A stretch of 64,000 nucleotides of DNA from Streptomyces decoyicus (GTDB taxonomy: Bacteria; Actinomycetota; Actinomycetes; Streptomycetales; Streptomycetaceae), in NCBI RefSeq assembly GCF_019880305.1, contig NZ_CP082301.1:6138001-6202000 (forward strand). The letters are read 5' to 3'. How positions within the stretch are numbered: position 1 is the first letter of the stretch; every line of letters starts with the position of its first letter. Of this stretch, positions 36,689-45,297 are shown piece by piece. The notes under the pieces were generated by a model. The model did no database searches, had not been told where the DNA came from, and was given only the letters and a program-made list of their open reading frames with translations. The position numbers and the translations under genes are program-made.

Positions 36689-38501
36689 CCTCGGAGTGAA
36701 GCATGGACGTTCGTACAGGGTCAACAGCGGACGGCTCCCCTTCCCCGGTTCCGCTGTTCCGGAAGACCGCGGAATCCCCGGTCCCCCCGCTGACCCCGGA
36801 CCGACGGGCCCGGTCGGCCCCGGCCTCCCGCCCGTGTGCCCCGCCCCGCACCGCGTCCGCGCAGGCGGCCATCTCGGCGGGGCGGACACCGGACAGTGCG
36901 GTGACCAGCTGGCCGTCCGGCCGCACGAGCAGCACGGTGTGGGCGGCCGCACCCGGATAGGCCTCGGTGACCAGGATCTCGGCGGCCATCGGCAGTGCGT
37001 CGACCGCGTCGGCCAACCGGGGCATCAGACCCGCCGACTGCCAGTGCCGCCGGTCCCAGACCCCCGTGCCGGGCGCCACCAGCACCACCAGGAGGCCCTT
37101 CCCGAGCCGGTCGTGCAGCCGGACCACCGAACCGTCGGACGCGGTCACCGGCACATCGGTGACGGCCGCGCCGGGGAGCGTCTCGACGAGGGGGCCCTCC
37201 GCGGCGGGCGGCGCGAGGGGGGTACGGGCGTACACGGGCGGCGAGCCCAGCGGGCCGCGGCCCAGGTGGCCGTCGGTCAGCAGGGTGCTGCGGCCGCGCA
37301 CCGCACCCGGAAGCACGGTCCGCCAGCGGGCCGATCGGCCGTCCCGAAGCAGCGGCAGCGCCTGGTCCGCGGCGCGCAGCCGGGCCGCGACCGCACCCCG
37401 GCGCTCGGCCTGGTAGCTGTCGAGCAGCACCTCGGAGGCGCCGTGGTGCCAGGCCAGGCCCAGTTTCCAGGCGAGGTTCTCGGCGTCCCGCAGGCCCTCG
37501 TCGAGGCCCTGGGTGCCGAGGGCGCCCAGCAGATGGGCGGCGTCCCCGGCGAGGAAGGCGCGGCCCTGCCGCCAGCACCGGGCCAGCCGGTGGTGGACGG
37601 TGTGCACGCCGGTGTCGAGGAGCTCGTACGGCGGGACCAGCCGGCCGTGGCCGCGGCCCCGTGCGGGCACCGCGCCGCCGTCCATGCCGCTCTCGCCGAC
37701 GGCGTCCACCGGGGATTCGGTGGCCCAGCCGGCCAGGGAGTCGCGGATCCGGGCGACCAGGGCGTCCGGCGTGACCAGTTCACGCCCCGGCGGCAGCAGC
37801 CAGTCCAGCCGCCAGAGGCCGTCGGCCAGCGGGCGGGCGGAGACCTCGGTGCCGGGTTGGCCGCCGTGCCGGGGCGGCGACCGGTGCAGCAGGGCCTCAC
37901 CGGGCCAGGGGAGTTCGCAGCGCAGCGCGGCCACGGCATGCCGTTCCACGGCCGTACGGCCCGGGAAGCGGATGTCCAGCAGCTTGCGGACCGTCGAGCG
38001 CGGGCCGTCGCAGCCGATGAGGTAACTTCCGCGCCACCACGTCCCGTTGGGGCCGCGGGTCTGGGCGCTGACGCCGTGCTCGTCCTGTTCGAGGCCGGCA
38101 AGACGGCTGCCGGTGACGACCTCGGCGAGCTTCTCGTCGGCGAGTGCGGCGCGCAGGGCGCGGGTGAGCGCATGCTGCGGGAGATGGACCGGGGACACGG
38201 TGGCGGGGGCGGCCGCGCCGTCCGGGGTCCGGGGGGCGAAGGCGACGCGTTCCAGCAGGCGCCGGCGGCGCATCGTGCGCCAGGCCGTCCAGCGGGTGCC
38301 GGCGCTCTCCAGGGTGCCGGCACAGCCGAGCCGGCCGACGAAGGCCGCGGTGTCCTGGCGGAGCACGGCGGTGCGGGCCAGGCGGGTGTCCTCCTGGCCG
38401 GTGGTCTCGTCGAGGACGACACAGGGCACGCCGAGGCGGGTGAGGGCGAGCGAGAGGGAGAGGCCGACCGGGCCGGCCCCGACGATGATCACCGGGTCCA
38501 C
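36681..38501 (-). CDS. FAD-dependent aromatic-type monooxygenase
   Basis: 606 residues, PHBH-fold flavoprotein hydroxylase of the kind used in aromatic catabolism or polyketide tailoring. FAD-binding VIIVGAGPVGLSLSLALTRLG (GxGxxG) opens the protein; the DG motif YLIGCDGPRSTVRKLL and GD motif FLAGDAAHLLGALGTQGLDEG follow, and a thioredoxin-like C-terminal domain (LLVVLVAPGTGVWD) ends it. Substrate unknown. The GTG at 38501 (VDPVIIVG) was chosen for GGGGAG five bases upstream and because the fold starts there; an ORF extension of 46 residues is improbable. No partner tailoring genes flank it. It lies upstream of, and may read into, the cysteine dioxygenase operon. Confidence 0.88.
   Translation of the reverse strand: MDPVIIVGAGPVGLSLSLALTRLGVPCVVLDETTGQEDTRLARTAVLRQDTAAFVGRLGCAGTLESAGTRWTAWRTMRRRRLLERVAFAPRTPDGAAAPATVSPVHLPQHALTRALRAALADEKLAEVVTGSRLAGLEQDEHGVSAQTRGPNGTWWRGSYLIGCDGPRSTVRKLLDIRFPGRTAVERHAVAALRCELPWPGEALLHRSPPRHGGQPGTEVSARPLADGLWRLDWLLPPGRELVTPDALVARIRDSLAGWATESPVDAVGESGMDGGAVPARGRGHGRLVPPYELLDTGVHTVHHRLARCWRQGRAFLAGDAAHLLGALGTQGLDEGLRDAENLAWKLGLAWHHGASEVLLDSYQAERRGAVAARLRAADQALPLLRDGRSARWRTVLPGAVRGRSTLLTDGHLGRGPLGSPPVYARTPLAPPAAEGPLVETLPGAAVTDVPVTASDGSVVRLHDRLGKGLLVVLVAPGTGVWDRRHWQSAGLMPRLADAVDALPMAAEILVTEAYPGAAAHTVLLVRPDGQLVTALSGVRPAEMAACADAVRGGAHGREAGADRARRSGVSGGTGDSAVFRNSGTGEGEPSAVDPVRTSMLHSEGD
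36695..36724 (-). promoter_or_regulatory. Promoter for the leader peptide and cysteine dioxygenase operon
   Basis: Minus strand TTGACC (36719-36724), 18 bp, TTCACT (36695-36700), then six bases to the GTG of the leader peptide. It lies inside the 3' end of the flavoprotein gene. Confidence 0.55.
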
Positions 38502-38616
38502 GGCGCAGCTCCCCGGGGCCGCTGGTACGTACGGGACAGGCGGTAACTGGCAGTTGGAGCCCGGTGCGTGATCACACAGCGTATGCAACCCACTGCGGCC
38601 GCTCGCGTCAAGTGAC

Positions 38617-38646
38617 GGAGGCGGTGGCGACGGCGCCACCGCCTCC
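38617..38646 (-). terminator. Glutamate-uptake operon terminator, distal hairpin
   Basis: A perfect 13-bp stem (38617-38629 with 38634-38646) with ACGG loop, 83 bp after the gluD stop. Confidence 0.75.
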
Positions 38647-38685
38647 GGACGGTCTCATCTCAGCCGCGCAACGGCCGCCGGGCCG

Positions 38686-38710
38686 GCCGTGCCGCTCGGG
38701 GCGGCACGGC
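38686..38710 (-). terminator. Glutamate-uptake operon terminator, proximal hairpin
   Basis: A 10-bp perfect stem (38686-38695 with 38701-38710) with a five-base loop, directly after the gluD stop. Together with the hairpin at 38617 it makes a tandem terminator. Confidence 0.65.
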
Positions 38711-38728
38711 AGGCACTCGGCCGGGCAC

Positions 38729-39664
38729 TCAGTCCTGCTTGCCCGCCGGCTTGTCGGGCACCGCGTCGGCAACCTCCATCGCGTCGCCGGCCGCCACCGG
38801 CTCGCCGGCCGTGGTCACCTCGATACCGGTCCTGGCCCGGCGGCCGCGCTGCTCGATCCAGTTGGCGAGGGCGGACAGCGCCAGGCACATCGCGACATAG
38901 ATGGCGCCGGTCACGATGATGACCGGGACATAGGTGTCGTTGCCGTTCACGATGATGTTGGTGCTCATCAGCCGGGCCGTGAACAGCAGCTCCTCGAACG
39001 TGATGATGTAGCCGAGGGAGGTGTCCTTCAGGGTCACCACGAGCTGGCTGATGATCGTCGGCAGCATCGCCCGGACGGCCTGCGGGATCAGCACCGTCGT
39101 CATGACCTGCGTCTTGCTCATGCCCAGTGCGTAGGCGGCCTCGCGCTGCCCCTTGGGCACGGAGTTGATGCCGGCCCGCAGCACTTCGGCCTGCACCGAG
39201 CCGTTGTAGATCGTCAGCCCGACGACGAGCGCCCAGAACTGCGGCTGGCTGCCGGTGAGGCCGAGGCTCTCGCGGTTGGTGAGGAAGATGACCCACAGCG
39301 CGTAGATGGTGATCAGCAGCGGGACGGCGCGGAAAAGCTCGATGAACCCGGTCGACAGCCAGCGGACCGGCTTGTGGTCCGACAGCCGCGCCACCGCGAG
39401 CAGCACGCCCAGGATCAGCGACAGCACCGCCGCGACGGCGAAGACCTGAAGCGTCGTCAGCACGCCGTCACGGATGTTGGTCCGTACACCGGCGTTGTTG
39501 AAGATGTTCCACACCTCGGGCTCGAGCTGGCCCTTGGCGCTCAGCCGCAGCACGGCGAACGCGATCAGCCCGAGTACCGCGAGGGTGCCGAGGACCGTGT
39601 AGACGCGGTTGCGCGTCTTCGCCTTCGGTCCCGGTACGTCATAAAGAACGCTCGCGCCGCTCAT
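38729..39664 (-). CDS. gluD: Glutamate ABC transporter permease GluD
   Basis: 311 residues. Polar/amino-acid permease (HisM type) with about five to six membrane segments (RVYTVLGTLAVLGLIAFAVL first) and the EAA loop seen in EVLRAGINSVPKGQREAAYALGMSKTQVMTTVLIPQA. It forms the membrane channel with GluC and is powered by GluA. The ATG at 39664 has GAGGTAGGGG upstream; a longer frame to 39709 is rejected. Last gene of the operon; two hairpins follow. A ~50-residue charged C-terminal tail ends it. Confidence 0.93.
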   Translation of the reverse strand: MSGASVLYDVPGPKAKTRNRVYTVLGTLAVLGLIAFAVLRLSAKGQLEPEVWNIFNNAGVRTNIRDGVLTTLQVFAVAAVLSLILGVLLAVARLSDHKPVRWLSTGFIELFRAVPLLITIYALWVIFLTNRESLGLTGSQPQFWALVVGLTIYNGSVQAEVLRAGINSVPKGQREAAYALGMSKTQVMTTVLIPQAVRAMLPTIISQLVVTLKDTSLGYIITFEELLFTARLMSTNIIVNGNDTYVPVIIVTGAIYVAMCLALSALANWIEQRGRRARTGIEVTTAGEPVAAGDAMEVADAVPDKPAGKQD

Positions 39665-39737
39665 GCCCCTACCTCGCTTCGTTCCGCCCCGCCTGCGCGC
39701 GGTACCCACGTCGTGCTGCTCTGTCTGCCGAGGCCGG

Positions 39738-40385
39738 TCATCGGGCGACCCCCATCCGGCGCTCCAGCAGCCGGAAGAAGCCGCTGATGGCGAAGGTGAT
39801 GATGAGGTAGGCGAGTGCGGTCCACAGGAAGATCAAGGCGATCGCATAGCCCTTGTCGTTGAGCAGTTTGGAGACGCTGAACAGCTCGGGGTAGCTGAAC
39901 GCCCCGGCGATCGCGGAGTTCTTCGTCAGCGCGATGAAGATGCTGCTCAGCGGCGACAGCACGGTGCGGGTCGCCTGCGGCAGCACGATCATGCGCAGCG
40001 TCTGGGAGAAGGTCATGCCGATCGAGCGGGCGGCTTCCGCCTGCCCCAGCGGCACGGTGTTGATGCCGGAGCGCACCGCCTCGCACACGAAGGAGGAGGT
40101 GTAGAAGCCGAGGGCCAGAGTGGCCAGGGCGAAGGGGCTCCAGCCGTTGAAGAGGATCTGCGGCACGACGAAGAACGCCACCAGGAACAGCAGCGTCAGC
40201 GGGGTGTTGCGCAGCAACGTGACCCAGGCCGTCCCGAAGGCGCGCAGCGGCGGAATCGGGGAGACCCGGAACCCGGCTATGAGTACGCCCAGTACCAGCG
40301 CGAGCAGACCGCTGGACGCGGTGATCGCCAGAGTGCTGAGGAACCCGTCCCGGAACTCGGGCAGATAATCGAGGAGTACGTTCAT
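39738..40385 (-). CDS. gluC: Glutamate ABC transporter permease GluC
   Basis: 215 residues. Membrane permease of the HisMQ family with about five membrane segments (FLSTLAITASSGLLALVLGVLI first) and the EAA motif in EAVRSGINTVPLGQAEAARSIGMTFSQTLRMIVLPQ. Pairs with GluD. The ATG at 40385 (MNVLLDYLPEF) has GGAG upstream. It is separated from gluB by 127 bp containing a strong hairpin and from gluD by 73 bp. Confidence 0.94.
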   Translation of the reverse strand: MNVLLDYLPEFRDGFLSTLAITASSGLLALVLGVLIAGFRVSPIPPLRAFGTAWVTLLRNTPLTLLFLVAFFVVPQILFNGWSPFALATLALGFYTSSFVCEAVRSGINTVPLGQAEAARSIGMTFSQTLRMIVLPQATRTVLSPLSSIFIALTKNSAIAGAFSYPELFSVSKLLNDKGYAIALIFLWTALAYLIITFAISGFFRLLERRMGVAR

Positions 40386-40452
40386 GGGGTCTCCGCGGTA
40401 GCGGTCAGGTCGACGGTGGGAAGAGGGGCGGGGAGCGGGGGAAGACAGCGCG

Positions 40453-40485
40453 CCCCGCACGCCCGGCCGCGGCGGGCGTACGGGG
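40453..40485 (-). terminator. Hairpin between gluB and gluC
   Basis: A 13-bp stem (40453-40465 with 40473-40485) that pairs fully on the minus-strand RNA if one G-U wobble is allowed; loop of seven. It lies 28 bases after the gluB stop. It may limit read-through or protect gluAB mRNA, giving more binding protein than permease. Confidence 0.6.
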
Positions 40486-40512
40486 CGGCGCAGTCAAGCG
40501 GGTGCCGGCGCC

Positions 40513-41424
40513 TCAGTAGCGCGGCAGCGGCGTCTGCGGGGCGGTGTACTTCGAGCCCGACTTGCCGAGCGTGCCTTCGTACGCCTTCTGGTAGTCGCCG
40601 TTCTTGATGTGGTTCTCCAGGGCGCTGGTGATCGCGTTGCGGAGCGCCTTGTCGTCCTTGTTCATACCGACGCCGTAAGGCTCCTTGGTGAAGGAATTGC
40701 CGACGACCCGGAGCTTGGTGGGCCGCTGGGCGGCGTAGCCCTTGAGGATCGCGTCATCGGTGGTGACGGCGTCGACCGAGCCGTCCAGCACGTTCTTGAC
40801 GCAGTCCGAGTACTTGCCCAGCTCGGTGGTCTTGGCGCCGTACTTCGCCTTCTTGATCTCCTGGAGCGGGGTCGAGCCGGTGATCGAGCAGACCTTCTTG
40901 CCCCGGAGGCTGTCCGGCCCGGTGATGGACTTGTTGTCCTTGCTCACGAGGAGGTCCGCGCCGGCGGTGTAGTACGGGCCCGCGAAGCCGACCTGCTTCT
41001 TGCGCTCGTCGTTGATGGTGTACGTGCCGACGTAGAAGTCGACGGCACCGCCGGAGATCTTGGTCTCGCGGACGTTGGAGTCGACCGTCTGGAACTCGAT
41101 CTGCTTCTCGGAGAAGCCCAGGTCGGCGGCGATCATCTTGGCGATCTCGATGTCGAAGCCGGAGTACTTGTTGGTGGCGGGGTCCTTGAAGCCGAGGAAC
41201 GGCTGGTCCGCCTTGACGCCGACGACGATCTTCTTGGCCTGCTGGGCCTTCTTCAGCACCGCAGAGTCGATCTTCGGCGCCGAGGCGACCTTGTAGTCGC
41301 CGCTGTAGACCTCGCCGCCGGCCGGCTTGTCGCCTGCAGAACCCGACTCGCCGCCGCACGCAGTCGCCGTGGCCGCCAGCGCGAGCACCACCGCACCGGC
41401 CGCAGCCGTCTTACGAATCCTCAT
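40513..41424 (-). CDS. gluB: Glutamate-binding lipoprotein GluB
   Basis: 303 residues. Lipoprotein signal peptide MRIRKTAAAGAVVLALAATATAC with the lipidated Cys in TAC-GG, then an SBP_bac_3 (PBP type 2) domain: IVVGVKADQPFLGFKDPATNKYSGFDIEIAKMIAADLG, VGFAGPYYTAGADLLV and AVTTDDAILKGYAAQ. It captures glutamate (or a related acidic amino acid) outside the membrane for GluCD. The ATG at 41424 has AAAGGA eleven bases upstream; an in-frame ATG three codons earlier is less likely. Follows gluA after 56 bp. Confidence 0.95.
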   Translation of the reverse strand: MRIRKTAAAGAVVLALAATATACGGESGSAGDKPAGGEVYSGDYKVASAPKIDSAVLKKAQQAKKIVVGVKADQPFLGFKDPATNKYSGFDIEIAKMIAADLGFSEKQIEFQTVDSNVRETKISGGAVDFYVGTYTINDERKKQVGFAGPYYTAGADLLVSKDNKSITGPDSLRGKKVCSITGSTPLQEIKKAKYGAKTTELGKYSDCVKNVLDGSVDAVTTDDAILKGYAAQRPTKLRVVGNSFTKEPYGVGMNKDDKALRNAITSALENHIKNGDYQKAYEGTLGKSGSKYTAPQTPLPRY

Positions 41425-41480
41425 GGTGAACATCCTTTGGTTCAACAAGTGTTGGCATTGATGGTGGCCCAACTGCGGCC

Positions 41481-42266
41481 TCAGTGGTGGAGGATCTTCG
41501 ACAGGAAGTCCTTGGCGCGGTCACTGCGCGGGTTGTTGAAGAACTGGTTCGGCTCAGCCTCTTCGACGATGCGGCCGTCCGCCATGAAGACGACCCGGTT
41601 CGCTGCGGAGCGCGCGAACCCCATCTCATGGGTGACCACGATCATCGTCATGCCGTCCCGGGCGAGCTGCTGCATCACGTCCAGCACCTCGTTGATCATT
41701 TCCGGGTCCAGCGCGGAGGTCGGCTCGTCGAACAGCATCACCTTCGGGTCCATCGCCAGCGCACGGGCGATCGCCACCCGCTGCTGCTGACCGCCGGAGA
41801 GCTGTGCGGGGTACTTGTCGGCCTGGGTGCCGACGCCGACCCGGTCGAGCAGTGCGCGGGCCTTCTTCGTGGCGGCTGCCTTGTCCGTCCTGCGGACCTT
41901 GGTCTGCCCCAGCATCACGTTCTCGAGCACCGTCTTGTGCGCGAACAGGTTGAAGGACTGGAAGACCATGCCCACGTCGGCGCGCAGCCGGGCCAGCTCC
42001 CGTCCCTCCTGCGGCAACGGCTTGCCGTCGATCGTGATGCTGCCGGTGTCGATGGTCTCCAGGCGGTTGATCGTGCGGCAGAGCGTCGACTTGCCCGAGC
42101 CCGAGGGCCCGATCACGACGACGACCTCGCCGCGGTGGATCGTCAGGTCGATGTCCTGGAGCACGTGCAGCGCGCCGAAGTGCTTGTTCACGTTGTCCAG
42201 CACGACCAGCTGGTCCCCTGCCGGCGCGGGACCCTCGGCGTTCTTGGTCACCGATACTTCGCTCAT
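41481..42266 (-). CDS. gluA: Glutamate ABC transporter ATPase GluA
   Basis: 261 residues. ABC ATPase with Walker A GPSGSGKST (residues 53-61), Q-loop FQSFNLF, signature LSGGQQQRVAIARALA, Walker B VMLFDEPTSALDPE and H-loop VVTHEMG. First gene of the gluABCD operon, preceded by GGAGGACGGAG and, further up on the minus strand, a TACTAG -10-like box at 42303-42308. It is divergent from gluR across 275 bp. In Streptomyces the operon is controlled by the GluR-GluK two-component system in response to extracellular glutamate. Confidence 0.96.
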   Translation of the reverse strand: MSEVSVTKNAEGPAPAGDQLVVLDNVNKHFGALHVLQDIDLTIHRGEVVVVIGPSGSGKSTLCRTINRLETIDTGSITIDGKPLPQEGRELARLRADVGMVFQSFNLFAHKTVLENVMLGQTKVRRTDKAAATKKARALLDRVGVGTQADKYPAQLSGGQQQRVAIARALAMDPKVMLFDEPTSALDPEMINEVLDVMQQLARDGMTMIVVTHEMGFARSAANRVVFMADGRIVEEAEPNQFFNNPRSDRAKDFLSKILHH

Positions 42267-42471
42267 CGGCGTGTAGCTCCGTCCTCCTCGGTTGGGAGGA
42301 CCCTAGTAACGCCCTTCGACCAGCGTCATTAGTTCTGAGGGGAACTTGAGGATAACGATCCGGCCGCAAACGGACACTCTGCGTGAAGCGGGGCGCCGAG
42401 GTGGCGGCGGTGGACGGTTGCCGCGGGCGTACCGGCTGGGTAACGGATGGCGGCCGGGAGGTGGCCTCCTC

Positions 42472-42502
42472 TTGACGCGCGCACCTCCCATCGCCGTAGA
42501 TG
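42472..42502 (+). promoter_or_regulatory. Likely gluR-gluK promoter
   Basis: TTGACG (42472-42477), 18-19 bp, GTAGAT/TAGATG (42496-42502), about 35 bp before the gluR ribosome site GAAGGAGG. The rest of the divergent region has no element I can identify with confidence. Confidence 0.5.
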
Positions 42503-42541
42503 CCCTGTGGCCTGTACGCACGCACCCGGGAAGGAGGCCCG

Positions 42542-43282
42542 ATGAGACTGCTGCTCGTCGAGGACGACGATCATGTCGCCGCGGCCCTGTCCGCGGTGCT
42601 CGCCAAGCACGGCCTGTCCGTCGTGCACGCACGCAACGGCGAGGAAGCGCTCAAGGCCCTGCTGCCCGACCATGCGGAACCGTTCGCGGTGGTGCTGCTC
42701 GATCTCGGGCTGCCCGACCAGGACGGCTTCGAGGTGTGCGGCCGGATCCGCAAGCTCTGCGCCATCCCCGTCATCATGGTCACCGCGCGCTCCGATGTGC
42801 GCTCCCGCATCCACGGCCTCAACCTCGGCGCGGACGACTATGTCGTCAAGCCGTACGACACCGGTGAGCTGCTGGCCCGCATCCACGCGGTGAGCCGGCG
42901 TACCGCGCCCGGCGGCGCCGACCAGCCGGCCGACGAGAGCGCCGCCGACGACGCGCTGCACCTGGGTGCGGTCACCGTCGAACTCCCCACCCGCCAGGTG
43001 TCCGTGGACGGCACCTCGGTTCCGCTCACCCGCAAGGAGTTCGACCTGCTCGCCCTGCTCGCCCAGCGCCCCGGCGTGGTCTTCCGCCGGGAACAGATCA
43101 TCAGCGAGGTGTGGCGGACGAGCTGGGAGGGCACCGGACGGACCCTTGAGGTGCATATCGCCTCCCTCCGCGCCAAACTGCGGATGCCCGCCCTGATCGA
43201 GACGGTGCGCGGCGTCGGCTACCGCCTGGTCGTGCCGGCCGCCGGCGCGGGGCCCCGGCCGCCCGCCGCCCCGGCCTCCTGA
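42542..43282 (+). CDS. gluR: OmpR-family response regulator (GluR)
   Basis: 246 residues. The receiver domain begins MRLLLVEDDDHVAAALSAVL, with phospho-Asp in VVLLDLGLPDQDGF and Lys in YVVKPYDTGELLARI. A Pro/Ala/Asp linker leads to a Trans_reg_C winged helix with RKEFDLLALLAQRPGVVFRR and the DNA-contacting TLEVHIASLRAKLR. Divergence from gluABCD identifies it as the GluR regulator described in S. coelicolor, which senses glutamate through GluK. GAAGGAGG precedes the ATG at 42542. gluK follows after 16 bp. Confidence 0.85.
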   Translation: MRLLLVEDDDHVAAALSAVLAKHGLSVVHARNGEEALKALLPDHAEPFAVVLLDLGLPDQDGFEVCGRIRKLCAIPVIMVTARSDVRSRIHGLNLGADDYVVKPYDTGELLARIHAVSRRTAPGGADQPADESAADDALHLGAVTVELPTRQVSVDGTSVPLTRKEFDLLALLAQRPGVVFRREQIISEVWRTSWEGTGRTLEVHIASLRAKLRMPALIETVRGVGYRLVVPAAGAGPRPPAAPAS

Positions 43283-43298
43283 CGGCCGCCGCGACCAC

Positions 43299-44714
43299 GT
43301 GCGCACCCGACTCCTCCCGCTCCTCATCGTCCTCATGGCCGGTGTGCTGCTCGCGCTCGGCATCCCGCTGGGCGTGATCACGGCCGGTGTGGAGCAGCAG
43401 CGGGTGGTCGTCGACCGGATCGACGATGCCGCCCGCTTCGCCTCCCTCGCCCAGTTCGTCACCGCCCGCCCCGCCGCCGACGGCGACAGCAAGACCCCCG
43501 AGGAGGACGAGCGGCGCGCCACCCTGCGCACCGAGCTCGCGCGCTACTACGGCCTCTACGGCATACGGGCCGGTGTCTTCTACCGCGATCACACCCCGAT
43601 GGCCGCCGCCCCCGCCGGTATGCCGGTGCCCCGCGAGGGCGAGGGCGCACAGGCCTTCAGCGAGGCGCTGGCCGGCCGTCGCAGCCACGACCCGCACCAG
43701 ATCTGGCCCTGGGACGACACCGGCCGTATCCCGGTCGCCTCACCGGTGATCCGCGACGGCGATGTGGTCGCCGTCGTCATGACCGACTCGCCCACCGCGC
43801 AGATGCGCTCCCATGTCCTGCGCGGCTGGCTGCTGATCGCGGCCGGAGAGTGCGCGGCCATGCTCGTCGCCGTCGCCGCGGCCTTCCGCCTCACCGGCTG
43901 GGTGCTGCGGCCGGTACGGGTCCTGGACGCGGCCAGCCACGACATCGCCACCGGCCGGATGAACGCCCGGGTGGCCGCCACCGCGGGCCCGCCCGAACTG
44001 CGCCGCCTGGCCCGCTCGTTCAACGAGATGGCCGACAACGTCGAAGACGTCCTGGAACAGCAGCGCGCCTTTGTCGCCGACGCCTCCCACCAGCTGCGCA
44101 ACCCCCTCTCCGCGCTGCTGCTGCGGATCGAGCTGCTGGCCCTCGAACTCCCCGACGACAACGCGGAGATCGCCTCGGTCCGCACGGAGGGCAAGCGGCT
44201 GGCCCGCGTCCTGGACGATCTGCTCGACCTCGCGCTCGCCGAACACACCGCCGCCGACCTCCAGCTCACCGATGTCGCGGCGCTGGCCGCCGAACGCGTC
44301 GATTCCTGGCGTCCGCTGGCCGACGACAAGGGCGTCCTCCTCACCTACGAGGGGCAGCCCGCAGTCACCGGCTGGGCCGACCCGATCGCCCTGTCCAGCG
44401 CCCTGGACGCCGTCGTCGACAACGCCCTGAAGTTCACTCCTGAGGGCCGGCCGGTCACCGTCGGTGTCGCCCCGGAGGGCGAGCGCGTCCATGTCACCGT
44501 CGCCGACCGGGGCCCCGGCCTGACCGACGACGAGCTCGCCCGGGTCGGCGACCGCTTCTGGCGCAGCAGCCGCCACCAGAACGTGTCCGGATCCGGGCTG
44601 GGCCTGTCGATCACCCGCGCCCTGCTCACCGCGGGCGGCGCCACCATCGCCTACGCCCCGCATCCGCCGCACGGGCTGAAGGTCACCGTCACCGTGCCGC
44701 GCACCGCACCGTGA
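43299..44714 (+). CDS. gluK: Sensor histidine kinase (GluK)
   Basis: 471 residues. First membrane helix LLPLLIVLMAGVLLALGIPLGVI, an extracytoplasmic sensor region of about 130 residues, second helix WLLIAAGECAAMLVAVAAAF, HAMP domain, H box AFVADASHQLRNPLSALLLR with the phospho-His, N box ALDAVVDNALKF, and VADRGPGL / GSGLGLSITRALL. The layout is that of GluK, which responds to extracellular glutamate and controls gluABCD via GluR. The GTG start at 43299 gives the short N terminus directly before the first helix; it has only a weak ribosome site. Confidence 0.85.
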   Translation: MRTRLLPLLIVLMAGVLLALGIPLGVITAGVEQQRVVVDRIDDAARFASLAQFVTARPAADGDSKTPEEDERRATLRTELARYYGLYGIRAGVFYRDHTPMAAAPAGMPVPREGEGAQAFSEALAGRRSHDPHQIWPWDDTGRIPVASPVIRDGDVVAVVMTDSPTAQMRSHVLRGWLLIAAGECAAMLVAVAAAFRLTGWVLRPVRVLDAASHDIATGRMNARVAATAGPPELRRLARSFNEMADNVEDVLEQQRAFVADASHQLRNPLSALLLRIELLALELPDDNAEIASVRTEGKRLARVLDDLLDLALAEHTAADLQLTDVAALAAERVDSWRPLADDKGVLLTYEGQPAVTGWADPIALSSALDAVVDNALKFTPEGRPVTVGVAPEGERVHVTVADRGPGLTDDELARVGDRFWRSSRHQNVSGSGLGLSITRALLTAGGATIAYAPHPPHGLKVTVTVPRTAP

Positions 44715-44858
44715 CGGGCGTCCGCACGGGCCGCCGGGTACCCCGGTCACCTGTGCTACCGTTGACGGCGTTGCAGTTGTGGTACCCATGATGAACTTTG
44801 TGCGCGCCCGGAGGCTGGTAGCCCCGGGCGTTCCTTGTTTTCCGGACCTGTTCCGGTG

Positions 44859-44915
44859 TGGGGCAATCATCTCGGCGACAAGGAGGCCGCACAGTGTGGT
44901 CTCCGGTTTGCCCCA
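44859..44915 (+). promoter_or_regulatory. Folded 5' leader of the cold-shock gene
   Basis: TGGGGCAA (44859-44866) pairs with TTGCCCCA (44908-44915); nested inside, 44882-44891 pairs with 44895-44904 (10 bp with two G-U pairs, three-base loop). The outer helix ends two bases before the Shine-Dalgarno AAGGAG (44918-44923). TTGACG upstream at 44762 is the likely -35 box of the promoter. Confidence 0.55.
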
Positions 44916-44929
44916 TGAAGGAGAAAAAC

Positions 44930-45133
44930 ATGGCTTCCGGCACCGTCAAGTGGTTCAACTCGGAAAAGGGCTTCGGCTTCATCGAGCAGGACGGCGGCGG
45001 CCCCGACGTCTTCGCCCACTACTCGAACATCGCCGCCCAGGGCTTCCGTGAGCTCCTCGAGGGCCAGAAGGTCACCTTCGACGTGACCCAGGGCCCGAAG
45101 GGCCCGCAGGCGGAGAACATCGTCGCCGCCTGA
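44930..45133 (+). CDS. Cold shock protein (CspA family)
   Basis: 67 residues, complete cold-shock domain. RNP1 is KGFGFIEQ and RNP2 is DVFAHYS, following the usual GTVKWFNSEKGFGFI opening. It binds single-stranded nucleic acid and melts RNA secondary structure. The ATG at 44930 has AAGGAG six bases upstream. Streptomycetes have several copies; the specific paralogue is not assigned. The ~130-nt structured leader is typical of cold-shock mRNAs. A very strong terminator follows. Confidence 0.96.
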   Translation: MASGTVKWFNSEKGFGFIEQDGGGPDVFAHYSNIAAQGFRELLEGQKVTFDVTQGPKGPQAENIVAA

Positions 45134-45153
45134 CGCTCCTGGCGTCCCGTGAC

Positions 45154-45188
45154 CGGGGCCCGCACCGGCTGGTCCGGTGCGGGCCCCG
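45154..45188 (+). terminator. Strong terminator after the cold-shock gene
   Basis: A perfect 15-bp stem (45154-45168 with 45174-45188) with CTGGT loop; no U tract. It may also stop the convergent TAXI gene transcript. Confidence 0.85.
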
Positions 45189-45297
45189 ATCCGTTCGCGG
45201 GCGGGGCCCGGCCGGGCTCTCAGCGCCCGGCATGGCATCTCCGGGCTGCCGGAGCCAGGCCGTTGGCGATCAGGTTTTCGGGGCCGGGACTGCCGGC

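Noticed and set aside
44779..45051. 90-codon plus-strand frame covering the cold-shock leader
   Set aside because: Its second half is a wrong-frame reading of the cold-shock gene; the leader is better explained as structured RNA.
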